Positions 9,085 through 18,535 of a DNA stretch of 64,000 nt are shown in pieces; the first letter of the stretch is position 1, and every line of letters begins with the position of its first letter. This stretch comes from Janthinobacterium sp. 61 (lineage in GTDB: Bacteria > Pseudomonadota > Gammaproteobacteria > Burkholderiales > Burkholderiaceae_D). The notes beneath the pieces were generated by a model. It was not told where the DNA came from and ran no database searches. It saw only the letters and a list, made by a program, of their open reading frames with translations. The translations under genes were made by a program, and so were the position numbers. The DNA is taken from positions 5,518,001 to 5,582,000 of the forward strand of contig NZ_PJMQ01000001.1 of assembly GCF_002846335.1 (NCBI RefSeq), given 5' to 3'.

Positions 9085-11736
9085 TTAGAACTTGTAGGTA
9101 GCGCGCACGTAGAAAGTACGGCCCAGCGGATCAGTGTAACGCGGATCGTAGCCGGACTGGAAGGTGCCGATCTGGTTACTGAACGGTGGATCTTCGTTCA
9201 GCAGATTTTTTACGCCCACGGTGACTTCGGTATTCTTGAAGCCGGAGTACGCGCCCGACAGCGACCATACCGAGTAAGCCTTGACGCTTTGCTCGAATTG
9301 CGGATCGACATAGTTCTGGTCGCGGTAGCCGCTCATGTACTTGTTGGACAGCGTGGCATTCCACTTGTCCATATTCCATTGCAGGGAGGCATTGTGTCTC
9401 CAGCGGAATACCGGTGCATTGTCGCCATACACGCCCACGTTTTGCACGAATTCGCCGCCGCGTTCGTTCTGGTACTCATACTTCTGTACCCAGGTGCCGT
9501 CAAAGGCGAACGTGAAGTTGCCATACTGGCTACGTGGCAATTTCCAGTTCAGGCCCAGGTCGATGCCCGAGGTGTGCATTTCGCCCAGGTTGCCCAGGGT
9601 GGCCAGCACATAATCGAGCTTGCCATCAGCGGTATAGATGAAGTTGTTCTGATACTTGGCGTAGTTGTCGAACAGGGTCTGTTCGGCCACGGTGCCGATC
9701 TTGTCGCGCAGCTTGATCTGGAAGTAATCGAGCGAGACGGTCAGCGACTTGGTAGGCTCGATGACGATACCGGCGCTGAAGGTTTTCGATTTTTCCGGGC
9801 CGACGTCCGGATTGCCACCCGAGCGGATGTACTGCTGCGCGCCGCAGGCGACATTGCTGTTGGCGCCAGGAATCGGTACGCCGCCTGGGCACAGGCGTGG
9901 ATCGTCGTACTTGTTGGCCGTGAAGGTCTTGGTTTGCGGACCATGCAGGTCATACAGTGTTGGCGCGCGGAAGCCAGTGTTGTAGGAGCTGCGCAGCAGC
10001 ACCTGGCTCGTTGGCTGCCAGCGCACGCCGACTTTCGGATTGAAGCTGCCGCCGACGTCGTTATAGTGGTCATAACGGGCTGCCAGCGACAGTTCCAGGT
10101 CTTTCACGACAGGAATGCTCAGTTCCGAGAAGATGGCGCTGATATTGCGGCTGCCCGACTGGTTCTGCGCTTCGGCGTAGCCGGAGCTCGATGCCTGGCC
10201 GGCCAGATCCCGGTTCACGTTGTATTCGGCCTTGTCGTTGCGGAATTCCGTACCGACGGCGAAACCGACGGCGCCAGCCGGCAGGTTGAACAGCTCGCGG
10301 CTTACCTTGGCGTCGACCGCGGTGCTGGTCATCTTCGCGCTCAGGTATTCGCCTTTCAGGACGGAATCCTTCAGGTATGCCGCGCCGGCGGCGCTCTGCT
10401 CGCCGAACGGGTTCAGGATGCCATTGCCGATGCCGTCGATGATGCGCTGGTCATTCAGGTAGCCGCCCGTGAAGGCGCTGGTGGCCTTGCTGACGGAGTA
10501 GCTGAGGCCGACGTTGTAGTCCCACGCACCCAGGACGCCTTCGGAAGCCAGTACCAGGCGGTCCGAGGTGCTGGTGTCGAAGCCGCTGCGCTGGCCCGAC
10601 GCCACCGGACGCCAGCTGATGTCCAGCGGCTCGCCCGACAGGCCCGCCACGGCTGGTACACCGCCGCTGCCGCCTGGATAGTAAGGGGAACTCGACGACA
10701 TGAGGATGCCGATGTTCGACATCGGCGGCGGCGAGATGCGCGCCTCGTTGGTGCTGCGCGAGTGCAGGTATTCGATGGTGGCCAGGTGATCCTGGTTCAG
10801 CTTGAAGCTGGCCTTGCCCAGGAAGGATTCCTGCTGGGTTTTCGGGATGGCCTGGATGAATGGTGTGACATCCATGGCGCAGGTGCTCTTGCCCGAAGTA
10901 TTCTTGTACAGGTTCTCGCCCACGCAACCGCCGGCGAAGGCCGGGTTGCCGATCAGGCCATTGCCCGTGTCGTAGAAGTTGGCAGGGAAGGTGGTGCCGC
11001 TCAGGTTATCCACACCCTTGCTCGGGATGTAGCCGCTCTTCGAGAAGGAACGGTCGGCCGTGCTCAGTGCCGCCTGGCGATGTACGTCGACCACGCCGAA
11101 GACGTTGAAGCCATCTTTGTTCAGATCGCCGTAGCCGCCGGACAGGTTCAGGCGCGACTCGTCGCCGCCACCCGCTTTTTGTGGCTCGTAATGTTCGACC
11201 GTGACGGAGCCGCCCTTGACGGAACGCTTGGTGATGAAGTTGATCACGCCGCCGATGGCGTCGGTACCGTAGATGGCGGAAGCGCCGTCGCGCAGCACTT
11301 CAACGCGTTCCAGGGCCGAGATCGGAATGATGTTCAGGTCGACGGACGAACCGTTGAATGGGTGGCTGGCAATACGGCGGCCGTTCAGCAGGACCAGGGT
11401 CTTGTCGCCGCCGATGCCGCGCAGGTCGGCGACGGACTGGCCGCCCGTACCGGAGCCGACGGATTGCGAGCTGCTTTGCGAACTCTGATTCATGGAAATG
11501 GTGGACAGGACTTCCTGTGCCGTCGTCAAGCCTTGCTTGGCGAAATCATCGGCCTTGATCGAGGTGATCGGCAGCGCTGTCTCCGATGCCAGGCGCTTGA
11601 TGCTCGAACCTGTGACTTCCACGCGTTGCATGGCGCCATCCGTTGTTTCTTGCGCATACGCGGCGTGCATGCTCAGGGCCATGCCGCCTGCAAACATCAG
11701 GCGCAGCGACCGCGATATTACATTTTCTATCATCAT
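9085..11736 (-). CDS. TonB-dependent receptor (first of three)
   Basis: The 883-residue product starts with a signal peptide (Ala-rich, ending near AAYAQ), then MQRVEVTGSSIKRL, a TonB-box/plug entry region, a plug domain with VLLNGRRIASHPF and VEVLRDGASAIYGTDAIGG, and a long beta-barrel ending in ATYKF with the C-terminal Phe typical of outer-membrane barrels. These receptors import large or scarce ligands using TonB energy; the ligand is unknown. ATG 11736 is preceded by AAGGA at good spacing, so a longer frame to 11802 is rejected. The product is clearly a paralogue of the neighbouring receptor at 12094-14763 and less close to the one at 15133-17931. Confidence 0.92.
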   Translation of the reverse strand: MMIENVISRSLRLMFAGGMALSMHAAYAQETTDGAMQRVEVTGSSIKRLASETALPITSIKADDFAKQGLTTAQEVLSTISMNQSSQSSSQSVGSGTGGQSVADLRGIGGDKTLVLLNGRRIASHPFNGSSVDLNIIPISALERVEVLRDGASAIYGTDAIGGVINFITKRSVKGGSVTVEHYEPQKAGGGDESRLNLSGGYGDLNKDGFNVFGVVDVHRQAALSTADRSFSKSGYIPSKGVDNLSGTTFPANFYDTGNGLIGNPAFAGGCVGENLYKNTSGKSTCAMDVTPFIQAIPKTQQESFLGKASFKLNQDHLATIEYLHSRSTNEARISPPPMSNIGILMSSSSPYYPGGSGGVPAVAGLSGEPLDISWRPVASGQRSGFDTSTSDRLVLASEGVLGAWDYNVGLSYSVSKATSAFTGGYLNDQRIIDGIGNGILNPFGEQSAAGAAYLKDSVLKGEYLSAKMTSTAVDAKVSRELFNLPAGAVGFAVGTEFRNDKAEYNVNRDLAGQASSSGYAEAQNQSGSRNISAIFSELSIPVVKDLELSLAARYDHYNDVGGSFNPKVGVRWQPTSQVLLRSSYNTGFRAPTLYDLHGPQTKTFTANKYDDPRLCPGGVPIPGANSNVACGAQQYIRSGGNPDVGPEKSKTFSAGIVIEPTKSLTVSLDYFQIKLRDKIGTVAEQTLFDNYAKYQNNFIYTADGKLDYVLATLGNLGEMHTSGIDLGLNWKLPRSQYGNFTFAFDGTWVQKYEYQNERGGEFVQNVGVYGDNAPVFRWRHNASLQWNMDKWNATLSNKYMSGYRDQNYVDPQFEQSVKAYSVWSLSGAYSGFKNTEVTVGVKNLLNEDPPFSNQIGTFQSGYDPRYTDPLGRTFYVRATYKF

Positions 11737-11859
11737 CTGAAATTCCTTGTTATTGTGATAAAGGCGGCAATTATTTTGAAATAACTTGTTGCTTGCCAAC
11801 AATTTATTTGCCTTTTTGAAAATCCACCAATGAAAATTCTGTAAATTTTCTGGGCCCTC

Positions 11860-11888
11860 ATCAAAACATTCACCATTCAGATTGTCAA
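11860..11888 (-). promoter_or_regulatory. Possible promoter of the first TonB receptor
   Basis: On the minus strand a perfect TTGACA (complement of 11883-11888) is followed after 17 bases by TTTGAT (complement of 11860-11865). The -10 is weak. It would leave a leader of about 115 bases before ATG 11736. Confidence 0.4.
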
Positions 11889-11991
11889 TTTCGTGCAGAC
11901 TTTTTGGACGAAATGCAACATATTGCTATTTTTTTTGCATTACTTCAGGAATAAAGTATCGCCAACCCTTGTCAGGCGCGGTCAGGCGCGT

Positions 11992-12027
11992 AAAATAAAA
12001 CGGCGCTCAGCATACCTGCTGGCGCCG
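11992..12027 (-). terminator. Intrinsic terminator after the second TonB receptor
   Basis: Read on the minus strand, CGGCGCCAGCA and TGCTGAGCGCCG pair around GGTA with one bulged A, followed by TTTTATTTT. It lies 67 bases after the receptor stop codon. Confidence 0.8.
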
Positions 12028-12093
12028 TCCTTCGTGCTGCAGGCAAACGCTTGCCAGCGCTGCCCCGTTTATCTCTGTTTCAGCCCATCTCCC

Positions 12094-14763
12094 TTAGAAC
12101 GTATAGCTGCCGCGCAGGTAGTAGGCGCGCCCGATCGGGTCCGTGTAGCGTGGGTCATAGCCTTTCTGGAACAGGGTGCCCTGGTTCGAGAACGGTGGTT
12201 CCTTGTCGAACAGGTTCTTCACGCCGGCAGTCAGCAGCAAGCCTTTCCATACGTAGCTACCCGACACGTTCAGCAGGCTGTAGGAGGGCACATCGTGCCG
12301 GTACTGCGGATCGACCTGGTTCTGGTCCGTGTAGCCGGACTTGAACGATTGCGACACGGTGGCGCCCCAGTTGCCCAAGCGCCAGTTGAGGGCCGCCGTG
12401 TGTTTCCAGCGGAACACAGGATTGTTATCTGCATAGCGGCCCACGTTGGCAATGAATTCGCCACCGCGCTCATTCTGGTAGTCATACTTGTGGGTCCAGG
12501 TGCCATCGACCGACACGCTGAAATCGCCGTAGGTGCCGCGCCCCAGGCGTGCATTCAGGCTGACGTCGATACCGTCGGTTTTCACTTCGCCGAGGTTGTC
12601 GTTCAAGTCCAGGATGGCGAAAGGCGAACCGTCGGGATTGCGCAGGAACAAGGCCTTGTATTTTTCGTAGTTACCGTAGATGGATTGTTCGGGCAGGGAC
12701 GAAATCTTGTCCTTCAGATGGATGTTCCAGTAATCGATGGCGACGGTGACTTCCTTGACCGGTTCGAGCACCAGGCCGAAGGCGAAGGTGGTGGATTTTT
12801 CCGGTTTCAACTTTTCATTCCCGCCTTGCAGCTTGAATTGCTGCAAGTCGCAATCGCGCAGAGGATTGGCGCCCGGCTGTGGCACGCCGCCCGGGCAGAG
12901 GATGGGATCGTCGTAGGAATCGTTGGTATCGTTCTTCGACGGCGGCGCATTCTTTTCAAACAGGGTGGGAGCGCGGAAACCCGTGCTGGCCGAGCCGCGC
13001 AGCACCAGCGCGTTGCTGGCCTGATAGCGCAGGGCCAGCTTGGGGTTGGTGGTGCTGCCCACGTCGCTGTAATGGTCGAAGCGTGCCGCCAGCTGTACTT
13101 CCAGATCCTTGATCAGCGGCAAGTTGACTTCGCCGAAAACGGCCTGGATCGTGCGCGAACCGCTCTTCGACAGAGAACCGGACAGGCCGGAACTGGTGGC
13201 CTGGCTGGCGATATCGCGGTTGACATTGAAGTCGGCTTTTTCACGCCGCAGTTCACCGCCCAGTGCGATCGCCAGCGGGCCGCCGGCCAGCTGCATCAGT
13301 TCGCGGCTGCCCTTGATGTCGAAGCCCGTGGTGGTGACCTTGGCATTCTGTACCTCGCCGCGCAGGGCGGTGCTGTCCAGGTAAGCCTTGCCGGCCGTGT
13401 CCTGCATGCCGAAGGGATTCAGGATGCCATTGAGCACACCGGCCGCAAACGAGGCATCCTGCACATAGCCGCCCGTAAATTTCTCGGACGACTTGCTGAT
13501 GGCGTGGCTCAGGCCTGTCTTGTAGTCCCATCCGGCCAGCTCGCCTTCGAGGGCCAGCACCAGGCGGTCCGCCTTGCCGTCCGAATCGATCTGCCGCTGG
13601 CCCGCTTCCACGGGCCGCCAGTTGACGCTCAGGGGCTGTCCCGACAAGCCCGGCTGGGCCGGCACGCCGCCCGCATTGCCCGGATAGTATTTGCTGGTAT
13701 TGGGCAAGATCAAGCCCGTTTGCGGCGGCGGCGCCGTGCGTGCTTTTACCTTGTTTTCCGAGTGCAGATATTCCACGGTGGCCAGGTGGCCGCCGCCCAG
13801 CTTGAAGGCGCCCTTGCCGAAGACAGCCACCTGTTCCTGCGCCGGCAGGTCGTCGATCTGCCGCGTGTAGTCCTGGCGGCAGGTGCCGTTGGCCGCCGCT
13901 ACCGACAGGGGCTGGTTGCAGCCCGTGGCCGCGTACGGATTGCCGGCCAGGCCCTTGCCGCCGTTGGCCGCGGCATCGAAGTAGTTGCCGGGGAAGGTGG
14001 TGCCGCTGGTGAGGGACAGGCCCCGCTCGGGAATGATGCCGGTCTTGGAAAAATCGCGGTCCTGCGACGTGAGTACATTTTGCTTGTGGTAATCGACCAC
14101 GCCGAAAATATTGTAGCCGTCCGTGTCGAGCTTGCCGAAGCCCGTCGACAGATTGATGCGGTGCTCGCCGCCGCCCTTGTGTTCGGGCGCGACCGCCTCG
14201 GCGGTAATGTTGGTGACATTGATCGAGCGCTTGGTGATGAAGTTGATGACGCCGCCGATGGCGTCCGTGCCGTAGATGGCCGAGGCGCCGTCGCGCAGCA
14301 CTTCGACGCGCTCCAGGGCAGCGATGGGAATGATGTTCAGGTCGACGCTGGCGCCGTCATACGGATGGTTGGCGATGCGCCGGCCATTGAGCAGCACCAG
14401 GGTCTTGTCGCCGCCCAGGCCGCGCAAGTCGGCGCTGGCCTGGCCGCCCGTGGGCAGGCCGCTGGTGTTGCCGCCGACGGCGTTGCCGCTGCCCATGCTG
14501 GAGGAATTCGAGGGTATCTTGCTGAGCACTTCCTGTGCCGTGGTCAAGCCCTGCTTGGCAAAATCTTCGGCCTTGAAGATGGAGAGGGGGGTGGCTGTTT
14601 CCGACACCAGCCGCTTGATGGAAGAGCCGGTGACTTCAACGCGCTGCATGGTGCTCGTATCGCTGACTTCTTGCGCCAGCGCCTGCTGGCTGAGCAGGCC
14701 CGCGGCAAGGCCGCTGGCGCAGATCAAACGGATGGAATGGGACAAGCGTGTTTCTCTGATCAT
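12094..14763 (-). CDS. TonB-dependent receptor (second of three)
   Basis: The 889-residue product has a signal peptide ending near QALAQ, then MQRVEVTGSSIKRL, plug motifs VLLNGRRIANHPYDGASVDL and VEVLRDGASAIYGTDAIGG, and a barrel ending in GSYTF. It shares long identical blocks with the first receptor, for example FAKQGLTTAQEVLS, PCPGGVP-type loops and YDPRYTDP near the end, so the two arose by duplication. ATG 14763 has AGGAG 7 bases upstream; a TTG two codons earlier is less likely. It has its own terminator and a strong upstream promoter. The ligand is unknown. The adjacent peptide ABC transporter makes peptides a reasonable guess, not a conclusion. Confidence 0.92.
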   Translation of the reverse strand: MIRETRLSHSIRLICASGLAAGLLSQQALAQEVSDTSTMQRVEVTGSSIKRLVSETATPLSIFKAEDFAKQGLTTAQEVLSKIPSNSSSMGSGNAVGGNTSGLPTGGQASADLRGLGGDKTLVLLNGRRIANHPYDGASVDLNIIPIAALERVEVLRDGASAIYGTDAIGGVINFITKRSINVTNITAEAVAPEHKGGGEHRINLSTGFGKLDTDGYNIFGVVDYHKQNVLTSQDRDFSKTGIIPERGLSLTSGTTFPGNYFDAAANGGKGLAGNPYAATGCNQPLSVAAANGTCRQDYTRQIDDLPAQEQVAVFGKGAFKLGGGHLATVEYLHSENKVKARTAPPPQTGLILPNTSKYYPGNAGGVPAQPGLSGQPLSVNWRPVEAGQRQIDSDGKADRLVLALEGELAGWDYKTGLSHAISKSSEKFTGGYVQDASFAAGVLNGILNPFGMQDTAGKAYLDSTALRGEVQNAKVTTTGFDIKGSRELMQLAGGPLAIALGGELRREKADFNVNRDIASQATSSGLSGSLSKSGSRTIQAVFGEVNLPLIKDLEVQLAARFDHYSDVGSTTNPKLALRYQASNALVLRGSASTGFRAPTLFEKNAPPSKNDTNDSYDDPILCPGGVPQPGANPLRDCDLQQFKLQGGNEKLKPEKSTTFAFGLVLEPVKEVTVAIDYWNIHLKDKISSLPEQSIYGNYEKYKALFLRNPDGSPFAILDLNDNLGEVKTDGIDVSLNARLGRGTYGDFSVSVDGTWTHKYDYQNERGGEFIANVGRYADNNPVFRWKHTAALNWRLGNWGATVSQSFKSGYTDQNQVDPQYRHDVPSYSLLNVSGSYVWKGLLLTAGVKNLFDKEPPFSNQGTLFQKGYDPRYTDPIGRAYYLRGSYTF

Positions 14764-14866
14764 GTTCAAGACTCCTGAAAAAGCGGTTGGCTAAAAGGGC
14801 AAGAACGGCCGCGCCGGTTGGCGCACCGAGAACATTGAAAAGTATGTATATCTTTTCAACTGACCA

Positions 14867-14896
14867 ACTGTAATGATCCACAAAAGTCCTTGTCAA
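14867..14896 (-). promoter_or_regulatory. Predicted promoter of the second TonB receptor
   Basis: On the minus strand, TTGACA (complement of 14891-14896) and TACAGT (complement of 14867-14872) are 18 bases apart. Just downstream, an 8-bp hairpin (TTGAAAAG 14835-14842 with CTTTTCAA 14852-14859) would sit at the very 5' end of the transcript. Confidence 0.55.
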
Positions 14897-15023
14897 CATG
14901 GCAAATGGCTTTGTGTGCTTAAACAACGTAGTACGTCATCGGGAGTGATTTAAAACAAAGTAGGCGCATTTTGTGCGGCATTAATGAAGATAGCGGCCGT
15001 GCCCAGTGCTGGCGTCGGGTGCG

Positions 15024-15057
15024 CAAAATAAAACGCCCGCTGCGGAGCAACGGGCGT
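15024..15057 (-). terminator. Intrinsic terminator after the third TonB receptor
   Basis: On the minus strand ACGCCCGTTGC pairs with GCAGCGGGCGT (one mismatch) and is followed by TTTTATTTT. It starts 75 bases after the stop codon at 15133. Confidence 0.8.
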
Positions 15058-15132
15058 TGGTGTGGGTGGCATGGCGATAGTGACTGGCGCCTGCCGGATG
15101 CACAGGCTGCACTTGGCAGCCTGTGCTGGGGC

Positions 15133-17931
15133 TTAGAAGAACTTGTAGCTGGCGCCCAGTTTGAAGTAGCGGCCGATGGCGCCGCTGGCATCCATCGGGT
15201 TGTAGCTCATGCCACCGTAGGTCAGGGGGTCGAGCGGCGCGATCTTGTCGGTCACGTTGTTGATCGAGGCAAACAATTGCAACTGTTTGTTGACGTTCCA
15301 ACGGCTCGACAGGTCGAGCGTGGTGAACGAGGCGATCTTGCAACCGTTCGGCGCGGACGTGCCATCGGCCAGCTTGGAGGCGCAAGGCTTGCCTTCAAAC
15401 AGGATATTCTTCATGTCCGAACGATAGTTCAGCACGCCGCTGACATTCCAGTTGCCCAGATCCCACGAGCCGGTGAGATTGATCTTGTCCTTCGGCGTAC
15501 CGGCGCAGTTGGAGGTATCGCAGTTGCCATGCGTGCCAGCGAACTGGTAGCTCACGGTGGACGATTCGGCCCGCACCCACGAGGCGATGTGGGTCCAGGT
15601 CAGGCCAAACGTGGCGCGGCCGTAGTCGCCCAGGCGCACCCGCTGCTTGATGTCCAGGTCGATACCCTTGATCTCCGTAAAGCTGGAGTTGCGGTACGGT
15701 GCCTTGGTGATCAGCAAAGTGCCCGTGTTCGGCGTGACGACGCCATTGATGGTCAGGTTGTTGTCGGCGCGGATCGCGGTCGGCAGGGCGGCAGCTTCGT
15801 TGTACGGCAGCGGGTTGATCTCGTTTTCACGCTTGATCTTCCAGCCGTCCAGCGACAGGCTGGTATCGTTGAACGGATCCCACACCAGGCCCAGGGTGTA
15901 GCCCTTGGACTTTTCCGGCTTGAGGTTAGGGTCGCCAATCTTGACGGCAGCCACTTGCAGTTCGCAGTCGCTCGCATTGGCGCCCGGCAAACGCGTGCCG
16001 CCCGGGCAGCGCACGGGATCGCTGACCGTCGAGGTGCCCGTTGATTGCGAATTGGCATTGCTTTCCGCAGGTCCCGGTGCGCGGAAGCCTTCCGAATACG
16101 TACCGCGTACGGCAAAGGTTTTCAGCGGCGTCCACTTGGCGCCCAGTTTCGGCGTGGTCGACGAGAAACGGTCGTATTTGTCGTAACGCAAGGCGCCCGA
16201 CAGTTCCACCGTCTTGATGACGGGCGCCAGCACCTCGAGGAAGACGGCCGAGACTTTGCTGTCGCCCTTGGCTGCCACATAGCTGGAGTTAATGGAACCG
16301 TTTTCCGTGCCCGACAGCGATGGATTGTCGAGCTTGTCGCGGCGGTGTTCCGCTCCCACGGCCAGGCCCAGGGCACCGCCCGGCAACTGCATCAGCTCGC
16401 GCGAAGCCTTGAAGTCGATGATGTCGAGCTTGGTGGTCGAATCGGAGGTGGCGTTCGTCACCATGGCCGCGTACAGCGAGGCCGGATTCTTGCCTGCCTG
16501 TGCGCCGATATAGTATGGGAAATACTTGCTGTTCGGATTGCCCAGGGCATCCTTGACGACGGCCATGTTGAGCATGTTGCTGTAGTCGAGGTGCAGCTTC
16601 GATTCCGAATGCGTATAGCCGGCGTCGTAGTCCCAGCCCATGGCGTTGCCTTTGACGCCGAGCACGATGCGGTTGAATTCATTGTTGGCCTGGCGTGTGC
16701 TGGCGCCCACGTCGAAGGCCTGGTAGCGCACGCGCACCGGCACGCCATACGGATTTTGCGGGTGGCCAGCGGCCAGCACAATGGTGGTGCCGGCGCCGGA
16801 ACCGTAGTTGATGACGCCAGTCGGGCTGCCGGCGTTCGGCGGGAAGGCGATGGTCGGCGTGATCGATGGCGGTATCAGGGTAAATGCCGTATCGCGCTTC
16901 GAGTAGCCCGCTTCCGCGTACACCTGGGTATCGGCATTGACTTGCCAGGTACCGCGTGTGTACAGGTTGATCGATTCGATCTTCGGCTGCATGGAGCGGA
17001 ACTGGTCGTGATGCCACAGGCAGCCGCCCTTCGGATCTTGCGGCGAAGATACGGACAAGGTGGAGCAGCCGGGCAGGGAGACATAGTTGTTGGTGACGGG
17101 ATCGCGGATCAGGCCTGTCGGCGAGGCATTCGCATCGTTGTTGCCGTTGATGTAGCCGCCGGCGAACTGGGTGTTGATCGCATAGCCGTACGGACGCAGG
17201 TCGGCCTTGCCGATCCATTTGCGGCCGGCACGCTCATTGTTCATCAGCATGTCCGATTTGGTGTATTCGGCATTGACGACGACGTTGAATTTATCCGTAT
17301 CCAGATTACCCTTGCCGAAGGTCAGCGAGGCGCGGTGTTGCTTGGCATCGCTGTCGCCGGAGATGCCCGTATCGCCTTTCAGGGTCAGGCCTTCGAAGTC
17401 TTTGCGCAGGATGATGTTGACCACGCCGGCGATGGCGTCCGCGCCGTAGGTGGAGGAAGCACCGTCCTTGAGGATTTCGATGCGTTCGACGATCTGCATC
17501 GGCACGGTGGAGAGGTCGGTGAAGCTCTTCTGGCCGTCATCGGCACGCGCAAACGGGGCCATGCGGCGGCCATTGAGCAGCACCAGGGTCGAGGTGGCGC
17601 CCAGGCCGCGCAGCGAGATGGCCGTGGAACCGGCGGCAAAACCGTTGCCGAATCCCGTTGGCAGGGAGCCTGCGCCATCGGCGGTCAGGGTTTGCAGGTA
17701 TTCGGCCACGGTGGCCTTGCCCGACTTCATCAAGTCATCGCGGGTAATGACCTGTACCGGTGACGCGGTCTCTGCCGTCGCCCGTTTGATGCTCGATCCT
17801 GTAATTTCCACACGTTGGACATTGGCGTCTTGCGCCATTGCCGGCGCAGCCATCATGCCTAGGCTAACCGCTGCTACGCTACCCGAAAAAATCAGGCGTA
17901 CGGAGCGGGACATAACTGTTTCCATCATCAT
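15133..17931 (-). CDS. TonB-dependent receptor (third of three)
   Basis: The 932-residue product has a signal peptide ending near APAMAQ, the block VQRVEITGSSIKRA, a plug domain with LVLLNGRRMAPFAR and IEILKDGASSTYGADAIAG, and a barrel ending in GASYKFF. It is more diverged from the other two but shares the N-terminal block and the signature of substrate-specific receptors. ATG 17931 is preceded by GGAG at 9 bases and opens an MMM run; the frame extends upstream to 18156, but those residues do not look coding. The gene is divergent from the peptide ABC operon. The ligand is not known. Confidence 0.92.
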   Translation of the reverse strand: MMMETVMSRSVRLIFSGSVAAVSLGMMAAPAMAQDANVQRVEITGSSIKRATAETASPVQVITRDDLMKSGKATVAEYLQTLTADGAGSLPTGFGNGFAAGSTAISLRGLGATSTLVLLNGRRMAPFARADDGQKSFTDLSTVPMQIVERIEILKDGASSTYGADAIAGVVNIILRKDFEGLTLKGDTGISGDSDAKQHRASLTFGKGNLDTDKFNVVVNAEYTKSDMLMNNERAGRKWIGKADLRPYGYAINTQFAGGYINGNNDANASPTGLIRDPVTNNYVSLPGCSTLSVSSPQDPKGGCLWHHDQFRSMQPKIESINLYTRGTWQVNADTQVYAEAGYSKRDTAFTLIPPSITPTIAFPPNAGSPTGVINYGSGAGTTIVLAAGHPQNPYGVPVRVRYQAFDVGASTRQANNEFNRIVLGVKGNAMGWDYDAGYTHSESKLHLDYSNMLNMAVVKDALGNPNSKYFPYYIGAQAGKNPASLYAAMVTNATSDSTTKLDIIDFKASRELMQLPGGALGLAVGAEHRRDKLDNPSLSGTENGSINSSYVAAKGDSKVSAVFLEVLAPVIKTVELSGALRYDKYDRFSSTTPKLGAKWTPLKTFAVRGTYSEGFRAPGPAESNANSQSTGTSTVSDPVRCPGGTRLPGANASDCELQVAAVKIGDPNLKPEKSKGYTLGLVWDPFNDTSLSLDGWKIKRENEINPLPYNEAAALPTAIRADNNLTINGVVTPNTGTLLITKAPYRNSSFTEIKGIDLDIKQRVRLGDYGRATFGLTWTHIASWVRAESSTVSYQFAGTHGNCDTSNCAGTPKDKINLTGSWDLGNWNVSGVLNYRSDMKNILFEGKPCASKLADGTSAPNGCKIASFTTLDLSSRWNVNKQLQLFASINNVTDKIAPLDPLTYGGMSYNPMDASGAIGRYFKLGASYKFF

Positions 17932-18054
17932 TCTCAAAAACTCCGAAAGTAAGTTCGGCTGGCCGTTTTGCGACACAACCTCGCTAGGATAAAAAAGATT
18001 GCTGCGTTGGCAATCGCTGTGGGACGAACGGCATACTGTGCGTTGCCGTGATTG

Positions 18055-18084
18055 ATAAGACCATTTGCCGAGAAACCTTGTCAA
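18055..18084 (-). promoter_or_regulatory. Predicted promoter of the third TonB receptor
   Basis: TTGACA on the minus strand (complement of 18079-18084) is followed by AGG exactly as in the promoter of the second receptor. A weak -10 TCTTAT (complement of 18055-18060) follows after 18 bases. Confidence 0.45.
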
Positions 18085-18535
18085 CGTGTAAATGTGACAT
18101 TTCGGGATGGAAACAACAGTGTTTTTTATAATGTTCAGGTATTTCATTATTGACAATTATTTTTATGTTGCGCCGCGCCATGCGTTTTCCGTCCCTCGAT
18201 AAAAAGTGCGCCCATTCACGGACGTAAGGGTTTCTACCAATGGGCATTTGTCCGGCATTGCTCAGGTGATGTTGCGTTGCGGAAAATTTCCCCGTTGGCG
18301 CGGGTGCTTGTTGCTGCGCACGCCAGAAGTGCCGCGGCTTTTCGCCCGGCATGCAAAATATGCGTTATCGTTACGCGTTTTCCAGCGCGTCAAACCACCG
18401 GCGCTGCTGGCTGCTAACAAGGCATAGATCTTGCAGAGATGGACTGGTTTTGGCGGTGGAATCCTGTATCCCAGGGGGAAGCCAGTACAAGCGCACCAAT
18501 ACGGTGCGACAGATAATCGAGATGAAGGGTATTAC
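18085..18535. other. Intergenic region between the third TonB receptor and the ABC operon
   Basis: About 450 bases with no convincing gene. The promoter of the ABC operon must lie here, but I found no strong -35/-10 pair on the plus strand. Confidence 0.4.

Noticed and set aside
8980..11784. A 934-codon plus-strand open frame
   Set aside because: It is the antisense of the first TonB receptor, whose signal peptide, plug motifs and C-terminal Phe are clear.
11893..14778. A 961-codon plus-strand open frame
   Set aside because: It is the antisense of the second TonB receptor; no protein family features.
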